64,000 bases of DNA. Source: JASLCR01 sp036405235 (lineage in GTDB: Bacteria; Patescibacteriota; Saccharimonadia; Saccharimonadales; Saccharimonadaceae). Shown here one piece after another: positions 35,658 through 42,299 of this stretch. Position 1 is the first letter of the stretch, and every line of letters starts with the position of its first letter. The notes under the pieces are model-generated. The model saw nothing but the letters and a program-made list of their open reading frames with translations. It searched no databases and was not told the DNA's origin. The position numbers and the translations under genes are program-made. The stretch spans positions 372,001 through 436,000 of the forward strand of contig DASWYA010000001.1 of NCBI GenBank assembly GCA_036405235.1, written 5' to 3'.

Positions 35658-36140
35658 ATGAATAGTCTCAAACAAGGTTTTACTATCGTTGAACTCACAA
35701 TTGTTATCTCAGTCATTGCCATACTGGCAACAATCACCGTTGTAAGTTACAATGGCAGCCAATCGCGTGCAGAGTACGCCAGAGCACAGACGGATATGAA
35801 GCACATCAACGACGCAATTGACATATACAGAGCACAGAAGGGTGTATACCCAAGCGCAGGCACGACAACATTCACGGATGCGTCTTCAAGCCTAAATGTA
35901 TTAGTTACAGAAAAATATCTCGACACAAGCACTATCCTGGTAGCAAAGACTGGCTACAGTTACACTTATCGAACAGATGCGGCCGGGACTGACTATGCAC
36001 TGCTTCGCGTGGCAAATCCTATCTCCGGGACACTTCCAAGCGTAGAGACTTCAGGTAATTCACGAGTAAAGGCTGCGAGCACCTATGCTGGCGCCAATAA
36101 AGCCTGGGGTTATTGGTCTAGCGGTGCTGCTAGCTGGTAG
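35658..36140 (+). CDS. Type IV pilin-like protein
   Basis: The ATG at 35658 is chosen because a TATACT box (35646-35651) is 6 nt upstream and the product then begins MNSLKQG|FTIVELT, a standard prepilin leader. It has 160 residues with the hydrophobic N-terminal helix, the AQTDMKHINDAIDIYRAQKGVYP motif shared with pseudopilin G-type proteins split over the alpha spine, and a Ser/Thr/Gly-rich C-terminal head. It is probably the major or a minor pilin of a Saccharibacteria-type pilus used for attachment or twitching. No assembly ATPase, peptidase or platform gene lies in the window. The 3' end overlaps trmD by 11 bp. Confidence 0.88.
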   Translation: MNSLKQGFTIVELTIVISVIAILATITVVSYNGSQSRAEYARAQTDMKHINDAIDIYRAQKGVYPSAGTTTFTDASSSLNVLVTEKYLDTSTILVAKTGYSYTYRTDAAGTDYALLRVANPISGTLPSVETSGNSRVKAASTYAGANKAWGYWSSGAASW

Positions 36141-36786
36141 CAGGTTTTGAGTTAGCCTTGCGCCACTTTTCTATCTCGCCATGATGGCCACTCAGAAGTA
36201 CTCTCGGAACCTTTTTTCCGTTAAACTCCTCTGGGCGTGTGTATTGCGGAAATTCAAGAGTTTCACCGTCAGAAAAGCTCTCTATCTCGGCACTTGATTC
36301 ACCGCCAAGCACACCAGGAATCAAACGAACGATACTATCTATAATCGTCATAGCGGGCAATTCACCGCCGGTTAACACATAGTCGCCAATACTTATCTCT
36401 TGATCAACAAGCTCAAGGATTCGCTCATCATAGCCTTCATAGCGGCCACAGATAAATATATACCCTTGATCTGCGTCAGCGTATTCTTGTGCTGCCGCCT
36501 GCTTCCAGCGCATGCCACGAGGTGTCATCAGTAGCACCTTTGCGCCTGGGTCGTTAGCCTTTGCAGCCTCAACTGCTTTCCAGAGTGGCTCCACCATCAA
36601 TAACATCCCATCACCACCGCCATATGGCGTATCATCCACTTGCTTGCGCGGACCCAGACCATAGTCGCGCAGCCCAATCGTCGACAACTCTACGATCTCA
36701 TCCTTCTGTGCTTTCCACATCATGGAATTTTCAAATACGCCCGTAAACATCTCAGGGAATAGTGTGATTACTTGGAATTTCCTCAT
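36130..36786 (-). CDS. trmD: tRNA (guanine-37-N1)-methyltransferase
   Basis: A 218-residue SPOUT methyltransferase that makes m1G37 and prevents frameshifting. The conserved KFQVITLFPEMF start, DDTPYGGGDGMLL substrate loop, ICGRYEGYDER and GDYVLTGGELPA knot segments, and VLLSGHHGEIEKWR are all there. GATAAT lies 7 nt before the ATG (36794-36799), so it can be transcribed by itself although it follows khpA. Confidence 0.97.
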   Translation of the reverse strand: MRKFQVITLFPEMFTGVFENSMMWKAQKDEIVELSTIGLRDYGLGPRKQVDDTPYGGGDGMLLMVEPLWKAVEAAKANDPGAKVLLMTPRGMRWKQAAAQEYADADQGYIFICGRYEGYDERILELVDQEISIGDYVLTGGELPAMTIIDSIVRLIPGVLGGESSAEIESFSDGETLEFPQYTRPEEFNGKKVPRVLLSGHHGEIEKWRKANSKPATS

Positions 36787-36824
36787 CTGTAAGATTATCT
36801 CAGATATCGACGTTTATTACTACC

Positions 36825-36852
36825 AAAAAACCGCCCTAACATAAGGACGGTT
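36825..36852 (-). terminator. Terminator after khpA
   Basis: Minus-strand AACCGTCC, 8-nt loop, GGGCGGTT followed by TTTT. It separates the rpsP-khpA unit from trmD. Confidence 0.75.
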
Positions 36853-36933
36853 TCGTGGACATATAAGCTCTCAACTTCTTATAAAGTTGCTCGCATAGAG
36901 CGTAGTTCTCGCAGTTGTTTGAACTAGTGTTTA

Positions 36934-37353
36934 TTATATATCAAGGTCATCGAGGTCGGCAAGCTCTTTTCGAGACTTTTTTGCATAATCCGACTCTTCT
37001 TCTCGCTCTGGGTTTTCCACAGATTCAACTTCAGCCGCCTCTGTAGAATCAGCTGTATTTTCATCCACAGGCTGGCTACTGCTAGCACTTGGTGAGCTAG
37101 TATAGTCGTCGTTATTCACGATCTTGAGATTATAGCGAGCATCATTTTTCGTGCCGAGCGCACGGAGAAGTGTGCGCAAGCTTTGCGCAGTTGCACCACG
37201 CTTACCGATCACACGGCCAAGATCTTCTGGATTTACTGTCAGTGTGAGTAGCACGCCTTTTTCATCAATGAGTCGTTCGACAATCACATCATCAGGGTTA
37301 CCTACCAATGATTTCACGATATACTCTACGAATTGCTGATCTATTGTCGACAT
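36934..37353 (-). CDS. khpA: KH-domain RNA-binding protein
   Basis: A 139-residue protein. The first 80 or so residues are a KhpA/YlqC-type KH domain with the RNA-binding loop GRVIGKRGATAQSLR. The remaining 55-60 residues are a Ser/Glu/Asp-rich, probably disordered tail absent from most KhpA proteins. KhpA with KhpB binds sRNAs and mRNAs and affects cell size in Firmicutes. It lies between rpsP and trmD, the usual order. A GAGGAGGG site precedes the ATG and TATAGT is upstream. Confidence 0.88.
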   Translation of the reverse strand: MSTIDQQFVEYIVKSLVGNPDDVIVERLIDEKGVLLTLTVNPEDLGRVIGKRGATAQSLRTLLRALGTKNDARYNLKIVNNDDYTSSPSASSSQPVDENTADSTEAAEVESVENPEREEESDYAKKSRKELADLDDLDI

Positions 37354-37408
37354 ATGCCCTCCTCGGCCTCCGGTCAGTTTAGTAATGTACTCTTCTACTA
37401 TACACGAA

Positions 37409-37434
37409 ACACCCGCCCATAGGTAGGCGGGTGT
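37409..37434 (-). terminator. Hairpin after rpsP
   Basis: Perfect 9-bp stem ACACCCGCC/GGCGGGTGT on the minus strand followed by TTTCG. It lies 20 nt past the rpsP stop and just before the khpA promoter. Confidence 0.65.
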
Positions 37435-37454
37435 GATTTAAATATAGCAGTCCG

Positions 37455-37856
37455 CTATTCTTTTACTTCTTCGGCAGGAGCTTCAGCCTCAGCAGGCGTT
37501 TCTTCGGCAGCCACTTCTTCTTCAACTGGCACCTCTTCCTTAGGCTGGTTCTTGCGGAGCTTCTCTGAGTTCCTGATTGACTTTTGCTTATCAGCTGCAG
37601 GTTCTTTCACCCACTTTGGCAACTTAACGCCTTCGGCCTTCAAGAGCTTAACTACTCGAGGAGTAGGCTGAGCACCATTATCGAGGTACTTCTGGGCATC
37701 TTCTTTTTGCACTGAAACTTCTTTTGTGTGTGGGTTGTAAGTACCGACATATGCCACTACACGACCACTGCTTGGGTGGCGCTGTGCTTCCTGTACGGCG
37801 ATACGATAGATTGGCATACCTTTACGGCCAATACGCTTGAGACGAATTGCGAGCAT
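37455..37856 (-). CDS. rpsP: 30S ribosomal protein S16
   Basis: A 133-residue S16: the core (MLAIRLKRIGRKGMPIYRI, then the SGRVVAYVGTYNP strand and the DNGAQPTPRVVKLL helix) fills residues 1-85, followed by a basic segment and a Glu/Ala-rich tail (about 105-133) of the kind common in CPR ribosomal proteins. Leader with AAAGGAAG upstream. Confidence 0.96.
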   Translation of the reverse strand: MLAIRLKRIGRKGMPIYRIAVQEAQRHPSSGRVVAYVGTYNPHTKEVSVQKEDAQKYLDNGAQPTPRVVKLLKAEGVKLPKWVKEPAADKQKSIRNSEKLRKNQPKEEVPVEEEVAAEETPAEAEAPAEEVKE

Positions 37857-37908
37857 AAAAAACGAACTTCCTTTACTTTCTTATAAGTTGATAACTCACT
37901 TCTGAACG

Positions 37909-37937
37909 ATTTTACAGTATTTTCACCTCGGAGTCAA
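37909..37937 (-). promoter_or_regulatory. Promoter of rpsP
   Basis: Minus-strand TTGACT (37932-37937), 17-nt spacer, TAAAAT (37909-37914), giving a leader of about 45 nt. Confidence 0.7.
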
Positions 37938-37943
37938 TCAATC

Positions 37944-40133
37944 CTATCTAATAGCTCGTCGAATCAAATGCCAACTTCCCATAAGAGCAGCACCAAGTAT
38001 CAATAGCACAGCCCATAGCTGCATAGAGACAGATCGTCCCACCCCACTATCCGGCGCTAACACTGTTGCACCGTCGCCCACTTTGACAACTACACTGTAT
38101 GGTCCAAGCCTCTGCATACTGCTGTCTGGGTTTGTCACTTCTACATACACAGTGTGTTTGCCTGCAGGTAGCCCTCCAGGAAGCGTACAACTCCACTTAC
38201 TGTCGGTACCGGCTGTGGTCGTACAGGTAATTGGGTCGGAATGGACGGTGACAATCACCGTTGAACCTGGTGTAGCTACTCCACTAAAAGTTGGGCGGGA
38301 TGGAATAGTTGGCGTCTTAGTGATGGCTTTGTCGCCGTTGACGGTGATGGTTGGCGTAGCTTTCTTTTGATAGGTAAAGGTCACCTCATTCTCGCCAGGT
38401 GTGAATGTAACGGTCTGAGCGGCTGGTGCGATGTAGCCAGCAATGCTTGGTGGAGCGAAGGTTTTGGTTTGGCCGGAGCGATAGTATTGGGCAAAGCCAG
38501 CGGCGAGATCACTTGCTTCTTGAGGTGTTGGGTTGGTAGGATCAAGAGGTGCTTTAATAGCAGAATCCACGATGCCATAGTTGGTGAGATACGTATTGTC
38601 ACTAGTACGGACACCAGTGTAGCGAGCTGGCGCTTGTAGTTGATTTCCTTGCTCATCTTTGTAGTATAGGGTAGCTGAGGCGGGGTTGATAAGGTGGCCA
38701 CCGGTTGGATCACGCTGGTCTCCGTTTTGGTTGACATCGCCGGTCCACCACCATTCACTCATGATACCGTCTGGTATATTTTGTGGGTTTGAAGGGCTAC
38801 TCGTGTAGACGCGTGTGTACCACATATTGTCGAGGACAGCTTGGACTACTGACGGGTTATCGCTATAAATGCTCCTGTCGGGGTTTTCTAGATAGTAGTC
38901 ATCCGCTTCACCACCCCATTGATTCTGGGCAGCGAAAGCAAGAGCATTAACCGAATTAACAGAAGAAGGGAGATTAACATTAGCGATACTATTGAACATG
39001 AACACCCCTTCTCTGATGTTCGTCACTGAGCTTGGGATAGTAATGGAAGTGAGCCGATTGTGAGAAAATGCATAATCACCTACGTCATTAACTGAGTTTG
39101 GGATAGTAGCTGAGGTTAGACTATTTTCAGAGAATGCACCATTACCAATACTTGTAACTGAGTTCGGTATAGCAACTGAAGCAAGCCGAATACCGCTAAA
39201 TGCGTAATCCCCTATGCGATCTACGGCCACACTCCCAATACTCGCTGGGATAGTGATATCCTTATTGAGGCAAGCCTGGCCATCACTCTTAATGAGAGCA
39301 AGGTCTGCTTGACGAAAGTCAGTGATCTCTCCCGAGCCAGCGTTAAACGTAAAGCAAGCTTCACCATTAGTTCCAGCTGACGTATACAGGGTACCGTCAT
39401 ACAAAATAGTCTCTGTTGGATTACCGGAAAGTATTCTAGTGCCAAGACTTGAGGGGTTTCCTTCGACAGTGACTGAAGTGAATTTGTTGCTACTAAACGC
39501 GTAATCCCCGATACTTGATACGGAGCTTGGGACAGTAAGCGAAGTAAGGTTATTTTTTCTGAATGCTCCCTCGCTAATGCTTGTTACCGAGTCCGGAATA
39601 GTCAGCGAAGCAAGCTTATTCTCCGAAAATACCCCTGCTGCAATACTTGTCATTGAATTTGGGATCGTTACAGAGGTAAGACGATTGCCTTGAAATGCAT
39701 ATTCACCCACGCTCGTCACCGAATTTGGGATCGCTAGCGAAGTAAGGCGATTCCTGATAAAGGCTAAGCCTCCTATATTCGTTACTGAATCTGGGATAAC
39801 TACCGATGTAAGGCGGTTATCATAAAAAGCTGCTTCTCCTATATTTGTCACTGAATTCGGAATCGTCACGCCAATAAGTTGATTATCCCAAAATGCCCTG
39901 TCACCGATATTTACCACCGTAGATCCGCTAATATTCGTCGGTATCTCTACCGTACGCGGACAGGCAGGATTTCCTGGATCACCATTTTCATAATCATAAT
40001 AGTCTGTAATTACGCCAGATCCGATATCAAAACCAAAGCAGTTGTCTGGCGTAGGCGCGGCATAAGCAGATGGCGTGGTAGAAATAATACCAAATAGAAT
40101 TAGACCTACTAGACCTGCAAATACTCTCAACAT
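37944..40133 (-). CDS. BspA-like leucine-rich-repeat surface protein with MucBP-like domain
   Basis: The ATG at 40133 follows a leaderless promoter and gives 729 residues. A signal peptide (about 1-27, ending PSAYA|A) precedes LRR_5 repeats of 23 residues with the motif IPxSVTxIGxxAFxxNxLTSV: about eight units at 55-240 and four to five more at 305-400. A MucBP-like beta domain (about 490-605) and an Ig-like domain (about 610-700) follow. The C-terminus is a membrane helix with a basic end (SWHLIRRAIR); DSGVG just before it is a weak sorting-like motif, not LPxTG. It is probably a cell-surface adhesin for host contact. Confidence 0.85.
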   Translation of the reverse strand: MLRVFAGLVGLILFGIISTTPSAYAAPTPDNCFGFDIGSGVITDYYDYENGDPGNPACPRTVEIPTNISGSTVVNIGDRAFWDNQLIGVTIPNSVTNIGEAAFYDNRLTSVVIPDSVTNIGGLAFIRNRLTSLAIPNSVTSVGEYAFQGNRLTSVTIPNSMTSIAAGVFSENKLASLTIPDSVTSISEGAFRKNNLTSLTVPSSVSSIGDYAFSSNKFTSVTVEGNPSSLGTRILSGNPTETILYDGTLYTSAGTNGEACFTFNAGSGEITDFRQADLALIKSDGQACLNKDITIPASIGSVAVDRIGDYAFSGIRLASVAIPNSVTSIGNGAFSENSLTSATIPNSVNDVGDYAFSHNRLTSITIPSSVTNIREGVFMFNSIANVNLPSSVNSVNALAFAAQNQWGGEADDYYLENPDRSIYSDNPSVVQAVLDNMWYTRVYTSSPSNPQNIPDGIMSEWWWTGDVNQNGDQRDPTGGHLINPASATLYYKDEQGNQLQAPARYTGVRTSDNTYLTNYGIVDSAIKAPLDPTNPTPQEASDLAAGFAQYYRSGQTKTFAPPSIAGYIAPAAQTVTFTPGENEVTFTYQKKATPTITVNGDKAITKTPTIPSRPTFSGVATPGSTVIVTVHSDPITCTTTAGTDSKWSCTLPGGLPAGKHTVYVEVTNPDSSMQRLGPYSVVVKVGDGATVLAPDSGVGRSVSMQLWAVLLILGAALMGSWHLIRRAIR

Positions 40134-40139
40134 GCTGTT

Positions 40140-40169
40140 ATGGTAGCATGAGCGCAATAAAAAGGTCAA
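40140..40169 (-). promoter_or_regulatory. Leaderless promoter of the LRR protein
   Basis: Minus-strand TTGACC (40164-40169), 18-nt spacer and TACCAT (40140-40145), 6 nt before the ATG at 40133. Confidence 0.65.
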
Positions 40170-40176
40170 TTGCCCG

Positions 40177-40887
40177 TTAGCTCAAGCGGGCGTACTTTTT
40201 CAAGGCAGCTCGCGCTGCTTCCTGCTGCGCGACTTGCTTAGAATGACCAGTACCCTTACCCATAAGCTTACTGCCTACATATACGCCAAGCGTAAAGACT
40301 TTATCGTGATCAGGACCGAGCTCTTCAAGTACCTTGTATTGTGGCGTAGCCGAATCAACACGCTGAGAGACTTCCTGAAGATGTGATTTTGGATCGCGCC
40401 AGCTGCCTTCTTCTAGAATTGCCTCGAGCTTAGAAGAAATATGGTTAGCGATAAACTTTTCTGCTTCTTCGTAGCCTTTCTCGAGGTAAATTGCACCAAT
40501 TACAGCCTCAAACGCATTGGCAAGTATCTGTTGGCGAGCGCGATCCGAGCCTTGTTTTTCTCCTCGCGACATTCGCACAAGCGGCTCATAGCCAAGCTTG
40601 TCACCAGCTGCACCAATGCTTTCTGTGCGCACAAGTGCCGCACGCCAACTCGTAAGTATACCTTCAGGTTCGTCATAATTTCTATAGAGGAAATTTGTGA
40701 CAGCAAGCTCGAGCACCGCATCACCAAGAAATTCAAGTCGTTCGTTGTGCTCCCTTGCGCTTTTCTTGTGTTCATTCACATAGCTGCGGTGCGTGAGAGC
40801 CGTAATAAGCAGTTCTATGTTGTCAAACTCAAACCCAAGCTTTGTACGAGCAAAATCTTGGTACGGAGCAGTCGACATACCTGTCAT
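40177..40887 (-). CDS. rnc: Ribonuclease III
   Basis: A 236-residue double-strand-specific endoribonuclease. The signature HNERLEFLGDAVLELAV carries the catalytic Glu and Asp, a second Asp/Glu cluster lies in ANAFEAVIGAIYLEKG, and a C-terminal dsRNA-binding domain covers about 160-232. It processes rRNA and structured RNAs, of which several are in this window. The ATG overlaps the stop of the Nudix gene (TAATG). Confidence 0.97.
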   Translation of the reverse strand: MTGMSTAPYQDFARTKLGFEFDNIELLITALTHRSYVNEHKKSAREHNERLEFLGDAVLELAVTNFLYRNYDEPEGILTSWRAALVRTESIGAAGDKLGYEPLVRMSRGEKQGSDRARQQILANAFEAVIGAIYLEKGYEEAEKFIANHISSKLEAILEEGSWRDPKSHLQEVSQRVDSATPQYKVLEELGPDHDKVFTLGVYVGSKLMGKGTGHSKQVAQQEAARAALKKYARLS

Positions 40888-41375
40888 TACAGTTTTTCCT
40901 CGCGTATACGGGTTTTGGCTTTGAGCATCAACTTAGCGATGTCCTCATACTCAATTTCATCGAGTGCATCATTGAATGAAAACCATTTGATGCCATTCAT
41001 CCATTCCTCTTTTTTGATCGCGTCAGTATCTCCCACTGCTTTTACAAGGTAGATTTGCGTCGTCATGAGCACAAGCTTATCGATCCGACGGTAGCGGAAA
41101 TGTATCTTACCCAACCATCCGTGCATCTCTACGTTTTCTAGGCCAGCTTCCTCACCAATCTCGCGGCGAGCAGTATCAACTGCTGATTCACCCTGCTCGA
41201 TATGGCCCTTTGGTATCGTCCAACGATCCTTTGCGTCTTGGATCAGTAAAATTTCAAGATCTTTTTTACCGTGGCGAAAGACAATTCCACCAGAAGTAGG
41301 TTCGCGAACAATTTCTTGAATCGAGGGTTTTTTTCCTCGTCCTACAAACTTCTTGAATCCATCAAACTTTGGCAT
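40887..41375 (-). CDS. Nudix hydrolase, Ap4A/RppH-like
   Basis: The ATG at 41375, preceded by GGGAG, gives 162 residues and a 14-bp overlap with nusB. The Nudix box GHIEQGESAVDTARREIGEEAG is complete. Before it, TSGGIVFRHGKK...ILLIQDAKDRWTIPKG is typical of diadenosine polyphosphate hydrolases and their relatives. The position between nusB and rnc suggests an RNA-related role such as 5'-end pyrophosphate removal, but this is inference. Confidence 0.86.
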   Translation of the reverse strand: MPKFDGFKKFVGRGKKPSIQEIVREPTSGGIVFRHGKKDLEILLIQDAKDRWTIPKGHIEQGESAVDTARREIGEEAGLENVEMHGWLGKIHFRYRRIDKLVLMTTQIYLVKAVGDTDAIKKEEWMNGIKWFSFNDALDEIEYEDIAKLMLKAKTRIREEKL

Positions 41376-41814
41376 CCGCTTCTCCCGCGTCTTCTCCAGC
41401 GACGAGTGTCCTGAGCGCCGTACCAAGTACGCCGTTGACAAATTTACTGGAATTATCAGAACCAAACGCTTTAGCAAGCTCGACTGCTTCGTTAATCGCT
41501 ACTTTTGGCGGTACCGTACCGGCTTTATGGAGTAGTTCATACAGCCCAATTCGCAGTACATTGCGATCAATCCTAGCAATTTGCTCAATTGGCCAGCCAG
41601 GGGCGATCGGCTGCAATTTCTCGTCAAGATCTTTCTGTTCCTTGATGACGCCTTGCACCAATTCTTGGACAAAGCTTTTGTCATCAATAGCTTCAGAATA
41701 ACGCGATATATTGCGCTCTAAGATCTCGTCAACATCTACATCTCCAATACGAAACTCATACTCATAGAGTGTCTGGAGTGCAACAATCCGCCCTAGATGT
41801 CGATTCGAAGCCAT
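41362..41814 (-). CDS. nusB: Transcription antitermination factor NusB
   Basis: A 150-residue all-helical RNA-binding protein that joins S10 at boxA in rRNA antitermination. The RHLGRIVALQTLYEYEF start and the VAINEAVELAKAFGSDNSSKFVNGVLG segment are diagnostic. It lies between rpmF and the Nudix gene in an rpmF-nusB-nudix-rnc cluster. It ends with a 14-bp overlap with the Nudix gene. Confidence 0.95.
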   Translation of the reverse strand: MASNRHLGRIVALQTLYEYEFRIGDVDVDEILERNISRYSEAIDDKSFVQELVQGVIKEQKDLDEKLQPIAPGWPIEQIARIDRNVLRIGLYELLHKAGTVPPKVAINEAVELAKAFGSDNSSKFVNGVLGTALRTLVAGEDAGEADAKV

Positions 41815-41846
41815 GCTTGGTTCTTTCTTTTGTTAAATAGCGAGTA

Positions 41847-41993
41847 TTACGCTGCTTTTTTACCTGTTTCGCGCTTGGTAGTCTTCACCTTTACTGGTGA
41901 CTTTGCGTTTACCATGCGTGCAAGTTTGAGCCTTAGGTGGCTACGACGAAGACCCGTCTTACGCGGGCTACTCTGCTTTTTTGGCTGTGCCAT
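41847..41993 (-). CDS. rpmF: 50S ribosomal protein L32
   Basis: A 48-residue protein starting MAQPKKQSSPRKTGLRRSH, clearly L32 by its N-terminal pattern and basic composition. The four zinc-binding Cys of many L32 proteins are absent, and the C-terminus is simply Lys-rich. AAGGAG lies 8 nt before the ATG and a good promoter further upstream. It is the first gene of the rpmF-nusB-nudix-rnc cluster, 32 nt ahead of nusB. Confidence 0.88.
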   Translation of the reverse strand: MAQPKKQSSPRKTGLRRSHLRLKLARMVNAKSPVKVKTTKRETGKKAA

Positions 41994-42033
41994 GAAATGT
42001 TCTCCTTCTCAGGTTGATTAAAACTTATCTGTT

Positions 42034-42062
42034 ATTGTAGCGTAGTTCGCAATAAATCTCAA
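42034..42062 (-). promoter_or_regulatory. Promoter of rpmF-nusB
   Basis: Minus-strand TTGAGA (42057-42062), 17-nt spacer, TACAAT (42034-42039). Confidence 0.7.
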
Positions 42063-42069
42063 GATGTGA

Positions 42070-42098
42070 TTGACATTATTATATATAAATGATATAAT
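42070..42098 (+). promoter_or_regulatory. Perfect consensus leaderless promoter
   Basis: TTGACA (42070-42075), 17-nt spacer, TATAAT (42093-42098), then 6 nt to the ATG at 42105. It is the only exact sigma70 consensus noticed in the window and is divergent from the rpmF promoter. Confidence 0.85.
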
Positions 42099-42104
42099 TA
42101 AATT

Positions 42105-42299
42105 ATGAGTATTGAAGTGAACCCTCGAGCGAGTTCTTCAGCAGAGTACGATGGACCGACTAAAGACGAGATCCCACTGATCATCAGACTTAGAGAGGCA
42201 ACGAAGAACTTTGAGCAACCGGATGAATTGCTCTCAGAGCCTACTAAGCCACGAGGTCTATTGGCAGGAATCGCCAGAAAACTCCTCAAAAAACCCTAA
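42105..42299 (+). CDS. 64-residue protein of unknown function behind a consensus promoter
   Basis: A short hydrophilic protein with an acidic middle (DGPTKDEIPLIIRLREATKNF) and a basic C-terminal helix (GLLAGIARKLLKKP). No family is recognised. The evidence that it is real is the exact -35/-10 consensus with optimal spacing and the ATG placed exactly at the expected transcription start. It ends 1 nt before the convergent leuS stop. The amphipathic basic tail could touch membrane or nucleic acid. Confidence 0.7.
   Translation: MSIEVNPRASSSAEYDGPTKDEIPLIIRLREATKNFEQPDELLSEPTKPRGLLAGIARKLLKKP

Noticed and set aside
42105..42299. Antitoxin of a toxin-antitoxin pair.
   Set aside because: There is no partner ORF on the same strand; the next gene downstream is the convergent leuS.
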